A DNA stretch of 58,643 nt from an uncultured Lachnospiraceae bacterium (GTDB lineage Bacteria; Bacillota; Clostridia; Lachnospirales; Lachnospiraceae). Where the stretch lies: contig CANTEW010000012.1 of assembly GCA_947652925.1 (NCBI GenBank), positions 1 to 58,643 of the forward strand, read 5' to 3'. Shown here piece after piece: positions 43,087 to 52,552 of this stretch. Position 1 is the stretch's first letter, and every line of letters starts with the position of its first letter. A program made the position numbers and the translations under genes. The notes under the pieces were generated by a model that was not told where the DNA came from, searched no databases, and worked only from the letters and a program-made list of their open reading frames with translations.

Positions 43087-43320
43087 ATGTTGATCTATAA
43101 GATAAATGTATCAGAAAAACTAAAGGCCACCGGATATGATACGACAAGGTTGAGAAAAGAAAGATCGCTAAATGAAAACGCTATACAATATTTAAGAGAG
43201 GGAAGACCCGTAGGCGCAAAAGCTATGGACAATATCTGCCGCCTTCTCGATACTCAACCGGGCGATATCTTAGGATATGTCAGTGACCCTCACTTGGATG
43301 ACACCCAAAATAAAACATGA
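43087..43320 (+). CDS. Small XRE-family helix-turn-helix regulator
   Basis: A 77-residue Cro/C1-type DNA-binding protein. The helix-turn-helix is visible in LRKERSLNENAIQYLREGRPVGAKAMDNICRLLD, quoted in parts as NENAIQYLREG and AKAMDNICRLL, and the family ending QPGDILGY follows. Acts as a repressor or activator in the cytoplasm. The start follows a weak AAAGAG site. The stop lies in a 44-base palindrome shared with the next promoter, which may be its operator. Recent mobile neighbours suggest horizontal origin. Confidence 0.88.
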   Translation: MLIYKINVSEKLKATGYDTTRLRKERSLNENAIQYLREGRPVGAKAMDNICRLLDTQPGDILGYVSDPHLDDTQNKT

Positions 43321-43360
43321 TATTTAATGTGAGCCCTATTGGGATCACACTAAATATCAT
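43317..43360 (+). promoter_or_regulatory. 44-base palindrome, candidate XRE operator
   Basis: ATGATATTTAATGTGA pairs with TCACACTAAATATCAT (one mismatch) with a CCC/GGG inner stem. It overlaps the XRE stop and the promoter TTGGGA (43339-43344) - 17 - TATAAC (43362-43367). The half-site TAAATATCATGTAT resembles TAATATCATGTAT at 42690-42702 in the first promoter. Confidence 0.5.
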
Positions 43361-43418
43361 GTATAACAATATTATCAGATGTGGCAAATAAATCTGAAAT
43401 ACAGAAAGAGAGACAGAT

Positions 43419-43556
43419 ATGGAAACCATGGGGATGACAAACAAACAATGGTATGCCGATGTAAGAAACCAGATTGAAGACTGGGAAGATGTTAGAGAAA
43501 TGATCCAGGGAACGCCAGATAGTCCCGGAAAAGAACTGGCATTGAAAAAGATCTAA
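43419..43556 (+). CDS. Small ORF of 45 residues between XRE and the pRiA4b-type gene
   Basis: ATG at 43419 reads MTNKQWYADVRNQIEDWEDVREMIQG, quoted in part as NKQWYADVRNQIEDWEDV, and ends at TAA 43554-43556. It is charged and helical. Upstream there is only AAAGAGAGA as a ribosome binding site. I do not recognise a family. Its place between a regulator and a larger gene under a shared promoter suggests it is part of one unit; it could be a fragment of a longer gene. Confidence 0.45.
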   Translation: METMGMTNKQWYADVRNQIEDWEDVREMIQGTPDSPGKELALKKI

Positions 43557-43676
43557 CAGATGCCTATCTTAAAAACATCAAAAAGCCCTTGGCTATAGAA
43601 AGATATCGCTATATAATGATAACATCAGACAACACATCACCGATCCTTTTACAAAATACACATGGAGAGAAAAAAT

Positions 43677-45332
43677 ATGATCTCAGACAAATTATACCAG
43701 CTCGCGTTTGAATACAAGAAAACAAAGCTCTGGAAGACCCTATGGGACACAGATATATTTGCCGTGGCATTATCGGACGGCCAGATCGGTTATATCAGTG
43801 TGATGGGGGCAGGGGGAGACCATTGTGCCCTGGGCGTGTATATAGGCAGCGATGGATTGAGCAGTTATCTGCGTGTACTCACAACAGATCCCAGGACGCT
43901 GCCTCCCCTCAGACTCCGGGAACATCTCCTGCAGCAGGACTGCCTGCAGTGCGCATTTGAAAACAAAAGTGAGCTTTCAAAAGAAGAGCATGAAGAGGCA
44001 AAGGGATATGCCCGCACCCATGGGATAAGGATCGCCGGAAAAAAGGCCTATCCACAGTTCAAAAAGTACACGCCCAACCGCCTCCCATGGCATCTGCAGA
44101 CGGAAAAAGAACAGGAGATCCTCTGCCAAGTCCTGGATGCCGCCATCGAACTCTCCAAACGGTTGGAGACAAGTTCCCCCGACTCCCTGGGCCTTGTCCG
44201 GTTTGACGAGAACACCAGAGAGATCCCCTTACTGAGATACCAGGACGAGGGATATGTGATCGAAAAGACAGAACTCCCGCCGGAGACACCTCTGACCGTA
44301 CCTTCCCCCACAGCCAGCAATGACGTGGGCATCGCAAGTCTTAAGAAGGCCAAAAAAAGCGGCATCTGGGAATGCGAGATCATCCGCTTCCCCCAACCGA
44401 TCCAAAACGACCCGGAAGAGATCCCATTTTTTCCCATAACTCTGCTAGCTGTTGAATCCTCCAGCGGATACATGCTGCAAGTACCCCCTATTGAAGATTA
44501 TGAAAAAGACCCGGAACATCTCTTGAACATGTTCATAGAAGGATTCCTAAAAGAAAAGATCTGTCCGATCAGCATCAAGACCCGGGATGCACGCACCTAC
44601 GCATTTGCAGAATCCCTCTGCAAGAGACTGAAGATCAAGCTCAATATGGTGGGTGATACAGAGATGCCCGCGCTGGATGAAGCAGAAGAGAACTTTATAG
44701 CGCATTTCAGTATGGACGAAGAGGAACAGATGGACAGCCTCAACAGTGTGCTGGACACTTTACTGGGATTGGACGAAAGACAACTGCGCACACTGCCCGA
44801 TGAAATGGTCAACATACTGAGTATGCTGGCGGAACAGGGGATCTTACCGGATGCTCTGGTGGAAAAGCTGGACAGGGTCTTCTCTCCTACAAGCGCTCCT
44901 CCTGCAAAGCAAAAACAGACAGGCCCGCAGCATTCTTACGTGATCAGCGTCTCCCTGGGCACCGGCTGTTACCGGCACATCCAGATCGGGGGCGGCTGCA
45001 CACTGCTGGAACTGCACCGCGCCATCTTAGGAGCTTTCGGATTTATGGACGACCATGCCCATGCTTTTTTCATGGATAACATCATGTGGAGCGAAGCAGA
45101 CTGCTACTATGTGACAGGTATCAAACGCTATTACCGCACCACCAGAAAATACACCCTGGACCAGGCCGGTCTGTCCAAAGATATGTCTTTTAAATATGTC
45201 TTTGACTTTGGAGACGAGTGGACTTTTCAATGCAGGGTGCTGAAGGTCCTACCGGAAGATACGGATCATCCCATCATCATAAAGAGCAAAGGCGAAGCCC
45301 CTGAGCAATACCCTTCCTGGGACGACGAATGA
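43677..45332 (+). CDS. Plasmid pRiA4b ORF-3 family protein with N-terminal extension
   Basis: A 551-residue protein. The last about 130 residues (YVISVSLGTGCYRHIQIGGGCTLLELH, FGFMDDHAHAFFMD, YVFDFGDEWTFQCRVL) form the pRiA4b ORF-3-like domain, also seen as a passenger in IS elements. The first 420 residues include two repeated-looking blocks (IGYISVMGAGGDHCALGVYIG; PITLLAVESSSGYMLQVPP), typical of DUF6930/DUF7309-like extensions. Start set at 43677 from GGAGAG at 43664; an ATG at 43662 contains that site. Enzymatic role unknown. Confidence 0.8.
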   Translation: MISDKLYQLAFEYKKTKLWKTLWDTDIFAVALSDGQIGYISVMGAGGDHCALGVYIGSDGLSSYLRVLTTDPRTLPPLRLREHLLQQDCLQCAFENKSELSKEEHEEAKGYARTHGIRIAGKKAYPQFKKYTPNRLPWHLQTEKEQEILCQVLDAAIELSKRLETSSPDSLGLVRFDENTREIPLLRYQDEGYVIEKTELPPETPLTVPSPTASNDVGIASLKKAKKSGIWECEIIRFPQPIQNDPEEIPFFPITLLAVESSSGYMLQVPPIEDYEKDPEHLLNMFIEGFLKEKICPISIKTRDARTYAFAESLCKRLKIKLNMVGDTEMPALDEAEENFIAHFSMDEEEQMDSLNSVLDTLLGLDERQLRTLPDEMVNILSMLAEQGILPDALVEKLDRVFSPTSAPPAKQKQTGPQHSYVISVSLGTGCYRHIQIGGGCTLLELHRAILGAFGFMDDHAHAFFMDNIMWSEADCYYVTGIKRYYRTTRKYTLDQAGLSKDMSFKYVFDFGDEWTFQCRVLKVLPEDTDHPIIIKSKGEAPEQYPSWDDE

Positions 45333-45336
45333 ATGA

Positions 45337-45385
45337 GAGGGCTGGTGTAAAAAGAGTGGTATACCCTTTTTTTACACCAGCCCTC
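45337..45385. terminator. Bidirectional terminator between pRiA4b-type gene and rfbD
   Basis: GAGGGCTGGTGTAAAAA (45337-45353) pairs perfectly with TTTTTACACCAGCCCTC (45369-45385). Serves two converging genes. Confidence 0.85.
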
Positions 45386-45413
45386 CCATTTTTTTCTATC
45401 ATGAGATCTTCTA

Positions 45414-46256
45414 TCAAGAGACCACTTTCAGATACCGTTTCAGCGCATCCTGCCATGTGGGGAGACGGCGGAAACCTGCCTCGTCCAGCTTAGCCTTATC
45501 CATCCGGCTGTTATGGGGACGTTTTGCTTTTGCCGGATACTCGTCTGCACTGATCGGGGACACCTCCATAGGGATCCCTGACTGGGCGAAGATCTCTTTG
45601 GCAAACTCATACCAAGTACAGATCCCTTCGTTGGTGGCGTGGTAGATCCCATAGCGGTCTGTCTCCATCATATCCACTACGAGTACGGCCAGATCCCGGG
45701 TATACGTGGGCGATCCCACCTGATCGTCCACCACGGTCACTTTGTCCGTGGTCTTTGCCTTGTTGAGCATGGCTTTGATAAAATTATTGCCGCTGACCCC
45801 GAACACCCAGGCAATGCGCACGATAAAATACCTTTCCAGATATTTCTGCACGGCCACCTCGCCCAGATATTTGCTCTTTCCATAGACATTTAACGGATTG
45901 CAGGTATCCTGCGGCTCCCAGGGACGTTCTCCTTCCCCGTCAAAGACATAATCCGTACTGATATACATCATGGGAAGATCCAGCTCCCGGCAGACCCTGG
46001 CGATATTTTCCGTGCCGTCTGCATTGACTTTACAACAGACTTCCGGCTCGTCTTCCGCCGCATCCACAGCCGTATAAGCAGCACAGTGGATGACCCCATC
46101 CGCCTGCGCCCCTTTGATCACCCGCTCTACGGTCTGTGCGTCTGTGATATCCATCTCTTCCACATCCACACCCACGCCTTCATGCCCCCGCAGAGCCAGT
46201 TCTTCCATCACATCATGTCCCAGCTGCCCTTTCACTCCTGTAACCAAAAAACGCAT
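45414..46256 (-). CDS. rfbD: dTDP-4-dehydrorhamnose reductase
   Basis: A 280-residue short-chain-type reductase for the last step of dTDP-L-rhamnose synthesis. Nucleotide site VTGVKGQLGHDV at the N-end; AAYTAVDAAEDEPE; catalytic Tyr and Lys in NVYGKSKYLGE, with the preceding STDYVFDG. Last gene of the minus-strand polysaccharide cluster, so rhamnose is probably one of the sugars used. rfbA, rfbB and rfbC are not in this window. Confidence 0.93.
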   Translation of the reverse strand: MRFLVTGVKGQLGHDVMEELALRGHEGVGVDVEEMDITDAQTVERVIKGAQADGVIHCAAYTAVDAAEDEPEVCCKVNADGTENIARVCRELDLPMMYISTDYVFDGEGERPWEPQDTCNPLNVYGKSKYLGEVAVQKYLERYFIVRIAWVFGVSGNNFIKAMLNKAKTTDKVTVVDDQVGSPTYTRDLAVLVVDMMETDRYGIYHATNEGICTWYEFAKEIFAQSGIPMEVSPISADEYPAKAKRPHNSRMDKAKLDEAGFRRLPTWQDALKRYLKVVS

Positions 46257-46268
46257 CGCACTTCCTCC

Positions 46269-48728
46269 TTATAGTCTCTTCAACGAAAAGTCCTGACTGT
46301 CCAACGTAAGATTAGGATTATAATAGGGATCGCCTATGCGCAGGATATCCGGCCAGCGTTTTTCAAAAAGAGCGATCTCCTTGTTGAACCTGGCCACTTT
46401 CTCCGGCGTATCCTCAAGCCCCCGTGACTTGGATTCATAATGATACAATTCCGCATACGGGTTGTAGACGATCAGCTTGCCGGCTTTTCGTATCTTCAGG
46501 CACAGATCGATATCATTGAACGCGACTGCCAGTCCCTCGCAGAATCCCCCCACCTGGTGGAACACTTCCCGCGGGACCATCATACAGGCAGCCGTGACCG
46601 CACTGTAGTCCTGGGCGCTTATGATCCGGTGGCAGTAACCGGAATGACCCCGGAGCTGCTGTACGAAACAATGTCCCGCCACGCCTCCGAACCCGATCAC
46701 CACGCCCGCATGCTGGATCGTATCGTCCTCGAAATACAGCCTGGCTCCCACAGCCCCCACATCCGGCCGCATACAATACCCCAGGAGTTCTTCCACACAA
46801 TCCTCATTGATCACTTCCGTATCATTGTTGAGGAACAGATAATAGTCCCCTTTTGCAAAGCTCACACCGAAATTATTGATGGCCGCATAGTTGAAACTCT
46901 CTCTCCAATACACCACCTTTGCATGGGGGTGCGTCTCCTCCAGCTCTTTATAATAAGAGAAAGTCTCTTTCTTTTCACTATTATTCTCGATGATGATATA
47001 TTCCATGTTTTTGTAGGAAGATCTCTCCTCCAGGGAATCCAGGCAGCGCCGCAGATCCTCCGCATGGTCTTTATTCGGGATGATCACAGAGACCAGCGGA
47101 TCATGGTCCCGCAAAAACCGCGTGCGGTACAGTCCCAGATATTCCCCTTTATAGACTTCCGCTTTTATCCCGATCCTATCATAATGAGCCTGGACCGCCC
47201 GCTGTCCCGCATCAAAAGCGTACAGCTTGCTCTCAGGATTTTCCGAAGTAGAGTCCTCATGGCTCCTCCAATGGTACAGGACTTTCGGGATGTGGCAGAT
47301 GCGCTCCATACGGTAAGGCTCCTCCACCGCCTCCGTACACCGCAAGATCAGATCGTAGTCCTGGGCGCCGTCATACTCCGGACGCAGTACACCCACCTGA
47401 TCAAGGATATCCCGGCGCACCACAAAGAGATGGCAGATATAATTGACTGTACACAAGAGATCCTGGTTAAAATCCGGTTTCATATGGGGCTGGAAGAACT
47501 TGTGTCCGTCCATAGACATCTTATCCTCATCTGAATAGAGCATCTGGATCTGGGGATCCTTATCAATGGCTTTCACACACTCAAAAAGCGCATTCGGTGT
47601 GATCTGGTCATCATGATCCATAAATGCCACAAACGCTCCTTTTGCCGCCCCGATCGCTGCATTGGTATTCTGGGCGATCTGCAGCGCCTCCTCATGATAC
47701 AGCACCCGGATCCGTGGTTCTTTCTCTTCCCACTGTTTTAAGATCTCCCGGATCGGGGAATCCGGACCGCTCCCATCTGAGAGGCACAGTTCCCAGTTCT
47801 CGTAAGTCTGCTCCCGTACCGACTGGATCATCTGTTCCAGATATGCCGGCGGCGTGCGGTATAAGGGGACGACGATGGTGATCAGCGGACGATGTGCAAA
47901 GACTGTCTTGCGCTGTTTTTCCAACTCACTGGGTCCTGGCAGATGTTTCTGTATCCATTTCTGGTATACGACAGGGCGTTTGGAGATATTTGATATCTTC
48001 CCCATGCTCTTTGCAAAAAGTGCGCCCAGGCCGTGGGCCTGGTAATAGCGGATCGCTTTTTTGCGGTATTTATAGATCTTTTTCTGGAAGATCACCCGCC
48101 TGTCCAGGCTGACCTTGTGTACCGCTTTGCCCCTCCTGGACTGGAACACCAGATAGATCCACTCCCCTTTAAGGCCCTCCAATTCTATGAAAAAGCCGCA
48201 TTTCCCGCTGATGGGATGCTCTTTGAACATCTCCTCCACATCCACCCGGGCAGTTTTTTGGACATTGCAGGGGATCTGCTTTTTATCCTGGTCGAACACG
48301 CGCACCGACACGGGACCTGCATCCACCGCCCATCCCCGGAGCTGGCAGCATTTCTTAGGACCCACGATCTCCTCTTCCATGAAGAACTGGGGTCTTCCCA
48401 TCCGCGCCGCCAATTCTGCTGCACGGATCGTAAACCAACGTATGCGTTTGTCCCCCTGTACCGCGTATATCTGTAACTTTTTGTGGGATCTGATATCCGC
48501 GGGGATCTTGACCTTAAGGGTCACATTTTCCCCTTTGATCAGGTCCAGATCTTTAAAACGCTCCAGAGCGCTGGTATGCTCCCAGGGCTCCAGCTTTGTC
48601 TCAAGCGCCTCCCCATCCAGGAGGGCCAGCGGCTCATGCTCTTTCGGCCAGCTCCCCTGGAGCAGATATCTATCTGGTTCCAGCAGATCGAACCGCTCCC
48701 TCTTTACCTCAAAGAACTCTCCTGACAT
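46269..48728 (-). CDS. Glycosyltransferase with two GT2 domains (819 residues)
   Basis: A large cytoplasmic enzyme for building a surface polysaccharide. About 245 N-terminal residues form an all-beta-like module of unclear role. The first GT2 domain begins near residue 270 (ITIVVPLYRTPPAYLEQMI, with DHDDQITPNALFE as DxD). The second begins near 535 (PLVSVIIPNKDHAEDL, with LFLNNDTEVINED). Two active domains suggest a processive or two-linkage enzyme. Same design as the next gene, 24 bases upstream. Linkage unknown. Confidence 0.88.
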   Translation of the reverse strand: MSGEFFEVKRERFDLLEPDRYLLQGSWPKEHEPLALLDGEALETKLEPWEHTSALERFKDLDLIKGENVTLKVKIPADIRSHKKLQIYAVQGDKRIRWFTIRAAELAARMGRPQFFMEEEIVGPKKCCQLRGWAVDAGPVSVRVFDQDKKQIPCNVQKTARVDVEEMFKEHPISGKCGFFIELEGLKGEWIYLVFQSRRGKAVHKVSLDRRVIFQKKIYKYRKKAIRYYQAHGLGALFAKSMGKISNISKRPVVYQKWIQKHLPGPSELEKQRKTVFAHRPLITIVVPLYRTPPAYLEQMIQSVREQTYENWELCLSDGSGPDSPIREILKQWEEKEPRIRVLYHEEALQIAQNTNAAIGAAKGAFVAFMDHDDQITPNALFECVKAIDKDPQIQMLYSDEDKMSMDGHKFFQPHMKPDFNQDLLCTVNYICHLFVVRRDILDQVGVLRPEYDGAQDYDLILRCTEAVEEPYRMERICHIPKVLYHWRSHEDSTSENPESKLYAFDAGQRAVQAHYDRIGIKAEVYKGEYLGLYRTRFLRDHDPLVSVIIPNKDHAEDLRRCLDSLEERSSYKNMEYIIIENNSEKKETFSYYKELEETHPHAKVVYWRESFNYAAINNFGVSFAKGDYYLFLNNDTEVINEDCVEELLGYCMRPDVGAVGARLYFEDDTIQHAGVVIGFGGVAGHCFVQQLRGHSGYCHRIISAQDYSAVTAACMMVPREVFHQVGGFCEGLAVAFNDIDLCLKIRKAGKLIVYNPYAELYHYESKSRGLEDTPEKVARFNKEIALFEKRWPDILRIGDPYYNPNLTLDSQDFSLKRL

Positions 48729-48752
48729 ACCGTTTTTCCTTTCTCTCTATGC

Positions 48753-51269
48753 CTAAACTGACATGTCATCAATATCCGGGAGAGCCTCCGCTTCCCCGCG
48801 CAGACGGCAGTCGCCGCTGTCCAATGTCAGGTTCACATTGTAATAAGGATCCCCTTTTTCCAGTATCTCCGGCCATTTCGCGCAGAACAGGCCGCTCTCT
48901 TTCTTCAGGCGTTTCTTTTTCTCCGGGGTATCCTCCGCCCCCCTGGACAGGGATTCGTAGTGATATGCTTCCACAAATGCATTGTAGACCACCAAGAGTC
49001 CCATGCCGCGCACTCTCAGACAATAATCCACATCATTATAAGCCACCCGGAACTCCTCTCCGAACCCTCCGGCTTTCTCAAACACATCTTTCGGCGTCAT
49101 CATACACGCAGCTGTCACTGCGCTCAAGTCCTGGGTCGAATTAGATTTTCCCGCATAAGTGAGTACATGGTTCTTCGCCCCGCACAACACATGGCCGGCC
49201 GGCCCTCCCAATCCGATGACCACGCCCGCGTGCTGGATACGGTCATTGGGATACAGAAGCTTCGCCCCGCACACGCCCACGTCTTCCCGCTGGCAATAAC
49301 CCAGCATCTCTTCCATCCACTCCGGCGTGATGATCTGGATATCATTGTTCAGGAACAGCAGGTACTCTCCCTCGGCATGGCGCGCGCCGAAGTTATTGAT
49401 CGCGGCATAGTTAAAACTCTTCTCCCACTTGAGCACCCGGAGGTTTTCATGCTCTTCTTCTAGCTGCCTATAATAGGAGAACGTCTCCTCCTTTACGCTG
49501 TTATTCTCTAACACGAGGATCTCAAAATTGGTATATGTGGACTTCCCATAGATAGACTCCACCACTCTCTTAAGATCCTGGCAGTGATCCATATTGGGGA
49601 TCAGGATCGAGACCTTAGGACTCCCTTTCACTGGAAATGTGGTGCGGTATCTGCCGTAATGCTCTGTCATGGACACCTCCGCTTCTATCCCCAGTCTCTC
49701 ATAATGGGCGCGGACAGCCTCCTCTCCGGCTTTATATGCATACATCTTACTGGCCGGATCACCCGCTGTGGAGGCAGGATGCGCCCTCCAGTGGTACAGA
49801 GACTTCGCCACATGCCGGATCTTCCCGGCCTGTTCACAGCAGCGCAGGATAAGATCATAATCCTGGGCGCCGTCATAGGCGCTGCGGAATCTACCCGCCT
49901 TGTCCAGCACTGACTTGCGCACCAGGAAGATATGGCAGATATAATTATTGCTGCGCAGAAGATCCAGATTGAAATCCGGTTTGAAATGAGGATCGTAAAG
50001 ATGCGTCCCGTCCATGCTCAGTTTATCCTCATCTGTATATACGATATCCACCTGCTCCTCTTCATTCAAGACCTTGACCATCTCAAAGCAGGCGTCAGGC
50101 GCCACCACATCGTCATGGTCGCACAGCATGATAAATTCCCCCCGGGCCATATCCACCGCCGCGTTGGTGTTGCCGGAGATCCCCTGGTTCTCCTCCAGCT
50201 TCCGATAGCGTACCCGGGGATCCTTTCCGTAATCTTTCCTGATAAATGCTCCCACCTGCGGGTCGGTGCTGCCGTCGGCCAGGCAGAGTTCCCAATTTCT
50301 GTATGTCTGTTTTTCGATGGAATCGATCACTGCCTTCAGATATTTCAGCGGCGTGTTATACAGAGGGATCACGATGCTGATCAGGGGACTGTAGGCAAAG
50401 GTCTGCTGCCGCTGTTCCCTCAGTTCCTTACGGCTGGCGCTGTGTTTTTTCAGCCATCCGTGCTGCCCGCTGGCTTCCGGGTCGATCTCCCGGCTGATCT
50501 GCCGGACGAAGTTCACCATCCCATATCTGCGTATATATTCTCTGTTTTTTTCCGCGCGCTCTTTGCGCAGGGCGCGGGCCAGCCGCCCTCGCTTAGAAGC
50601 CCGGTAGTACATCTCCTTCAGGTCGATCCCGCAATTTTTTTTGATCAGATGGTTCTCAAATACTAATATCACCCAGTCCCCCGGGACATCAGAAGCCACG
50701 ATCGAGATGTCAAAACCATAAGCCCCGTCGCTCTCAAGACCCCTGGCCTTGTTCAGATCCATGCGGACCACACGCTCCATCTCAAAAGGGATCGGACGCT
50801 TCTTCTCATCCACCACCGCTATCTTCTCTTCCCCAAAGTCGTCCAGCACCCACCCCTGCAGGAGGATCCGTCCTTCCCGGGGACGGGCCACATCCAGTTT
50901 ATATTCAAGAGTCTGCCGCCTGTATCCTTTCTCAACGTCCGATGTGGTCCTTTCCCAGAGGACCCGCTCTTCTGTTCCCCGGACAGCCAGGACCTTGAGA
51001 GATCCATATCGGTCCCACAATCTGTCCACAGAGGGGACCGTCAGCACGAATCCCACCTGTGGAGAGATCCCGGACAGTTCAGGGATATTCTCGATCACAT
51101 CTTCCCTGGGCTTTCTCACTTCGCTAAAAGGCACAGATCCGCCGTCTGCCAGCACCTGGATATCAATGGACTCCTGATCCGGAGATGCCCGCCAGCCTTC
51201 TAAGATCAGGTCGATGCCTTCCCCTTCCTGGTATGCCTCCAGATCCATATTTGCATATATCTTATCCAT
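48753..51269 (-). CDS. Glycosyltransferase with two GT2 domains (838 residues)
   Basis: Paralogue of the neighbouring 819-residue enzyme. N-terminal 260 residues have the same kind of beta module (DLILEGWRA, ILLQGWVLDDFGE). First GT2 domain near 295 (LISIVIPLYNTPLKYLKAVI; CDHDDVVAPDACFE), second near 555 (KVSILIPNMDHCQDLKRVV; LFLNNDIQIITPE). Both copies keep DxD-type residues. Two bases after the phosphotransferase-like gene. They probably add successive sugars of one repeat unit. Confidence 0.88.
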   Translation of the reverse strand: MDKIYANMDLEAYQEGEGIDLILEGWRASPDQESIDIQVLADGGSVPFSEVRKPREDVIENIPELSGISPQVGFVLTVPSVDRLWDRYGSLKVLAVRGTEERVLWERTTSDVEKGYRRQTLEYKLDVARPREGRILLQGWVLDDFGEEKIAVVDEKKRPIPFEMERVVRMDLNKARGLESDGAYGFDISIVASDVPGDWVILVFENHLIKKNCGIDLKEMYYRASKRGRLARALRKERAEKNREYIRRYGMVNFVRQISREIDPEASGQHGWLKKHSASRKELREQRQQTFAYSPLISIVIPLYNTPLKYLKAVIDSIEKQTYRNWELCLADGSTDPQVGAFIRKDYGKDPRVRYRKLEENQGISGNTNAAVDMARGEFIMLCDHDDVVAPDACFEMVKVLNEEEQVDIVYTDEDKLSMDGTHLYDPHFKPDFNLDLLRSNNYICHIFLVRKSVLDKAGRFRSAYDGAQDYDLILRCCEQAGKIRHVAKSLYHWRAHPASTAGDPASKMYAYKAGEEAVRAHYERLGIEAEVSMTEHYGRYRTTFPVKGSPKVSILIPNMDHCQDLKRVVESIYGKSTYTNFEILVLENNSVKEETFSYYRQLEEEHENLRVLKWEKSFNYAAINNFGARHAEGEYLLFLNNDIQIITPEWMEEMLGYCQREDVGVCGAKLLYPNDRIQHAGVVIGLGGPAGHVLCGAKNHVLTYAGKSNSTQDLSAVTAACMMTPKDVFEKAGGFGEEFRVAYNDVDYCLRVRGMGLLVVYNAFVEAYHYESLSRGAEDTPEKKKRLKKESGLFCAKWPEILEKGDPYYNVNLTLDSGDCRLRGEAEALPDIDDMSV

Positions 51270-51271
51270 AT

Positions 51272-52552
51272 CTATCTTTTCCTTTCAACCAGCCTGCGGT
51301 ATGCGCGGTAAGCTTTCCAGGCCTTCGTATTTTCCATATCCCGGATCTGTCTGCGGTATTTTTCCCGGACTACAGCCAGACGCCGTGTTTTCTCTGACAG
51401 TTTTTCCATGACAAAAGGATCTCCCTGGTATATCCGCAAAGATACCAACAGTCTCACAGCTCCTTTTTCTATCTCCGTGATGATCAGCTGGGGGTCGTCT
51501 TCCAAAAAATAGACCGTATCCGCTTCTGCCCGCTGTCCATTGGCCACAAATCTTGCCGGGAGTTCCCGTCCTCCCCCGCAGACAAAATGCAGCTTCTCCA
51601 GTCTGCAGATCCCCGGCTCCATCCCGGGATCTAGGCGGATCCCCTGCACACCCTCGGGGATCAAGATCTCTGCCTGTACAACGCCCTCTTCCATAGCCAC
51701 CCGATAAGAATCCTCCGCCGAGTACCCGGCGCCTCTGTCGTAAAATACCTGCAGCGTCTCATTGCTCACATGGTAACGCTCCCGCTGGATCATCTCCTCT
51801 AAGGGCAGTCTCCCGGCGGCAGTCCCCTCGAACACCTCATGCAGCGGTACATGGGGATGGTTGATGTACCGCTGGAAGGACTGCTCCATACTCTCGTATA
51901 TCCCTATCTCCTCCGCCCCGATCCCCGCCCATGAAAACAGGTCGAACTCCTCCAGTACTTTCCGGTCTGTCTTCGTATGGATGTAATAATGCAAGATCCT
52001 GTAGACCAGATAAGAGACCGGGACAGGGAAGTCAAAACACCACTCATGATCGATCACCGTCACAGGATCGCCCAAGATCACATTGCTGCAGATCAGGTCG
52101 ATATCTGTGACCTCCATACTCTCCAGCCCCTCCGGCAGATCCACTTTCCCAAATACCGCCTCAAACTGCTCCGTCATGACAAAAGGCGTCCCTTCTGCGG
52201 GTTTCCTCACCGTTTCAATGAACGCTCTCAGTTCGTCTGCCGCCTGCTCCTGCTGCCCTTTCTCCAGCAGCCCGTCCAGCTTTTCCTCCAGTGTCTCTCC
52301 CTGGATGTAAGCAAGCTCCACCCCGCCATTGTCCAGCTTCTTCCCCGGGACCATCACATACCCAGTCCCGTCGTAGATCTTATCCAGGCTCTCCTCCCAG
52401 CGGAGCAGATCCTCCAGGTGTTTTTTTGCATCGGGATGCATGGGGATCTTCTGCACCGTCCGTTCCCCCGTCCCATCCTGCCAGATATCCGTGCGGATGG
52501 AAAAACAGTCTGCACGGTCGTTGGAAAACTTTGTAAATATGATCTTCTTCAT
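51272..52552 (-). CDS. Phosphotransferase-like protein of the polysaccharide cluster
   Basis: A 426-residue protein that resembles the aminoglycoside phosphotransferase/kinase fold: a weak nucleotide region, then DIDLICSNVILGDPVTVIDHEWCFDFPVP, where N and the D of VIDHEW look like the catalytic Asn and metal Asp. The C-terminal part (NTKAWKAYRAYRRL) is of the kind seen at the ends of polysaccharide enzymes. It overlaps the upstream methyltransferase gene by 4 bases, so both may modify one chain end. No product is known to me. Confidence 0.6.
   Translation of the reverse strand: MKKIIFTKFSNDRADCFSIRTDIWQDGTGERTVQKIPMHPDAKKHLEDLLRWEESLDKIYDGTGYVMVPGKKLDNGGVELAYIQGETLEEKLDGLLEKGQQEQAADELRAFIETVRKPAEGTPFVMTEQFEAVFGKVDLPEGLESMEVTDIDLICSNVILGDPVTVIDHEWCFDFPVPVSYLVYRILHYYIHTKTDRKVLEEFDLFSWAGIGAEEIGIYESMEQSFQRYINHPHVPLHEVFEGTAAGRLPLEEMIQRERYHVSNETLQVFYDRGAGYSAEDSYRVAMEEGVVQAEILIPEGVQGIRLDPGMEPGICRLEKLHFVCGGGRELPARFVANGQRAEADTVYFLEDDPQLIITEIEKGAVRLLVSLRIYQGDPFVMEKLSEKTRRLAVVREKYRRQIRDMENTKAWKAYRAYRRLVERKR

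Noticed and set aside
40847-43090. A second att copy of the tRNA-Leu 3-prime end
   Set aside because: I looked for TTCAAGTCCCATCTTCCGC further along and did not see it in the window.
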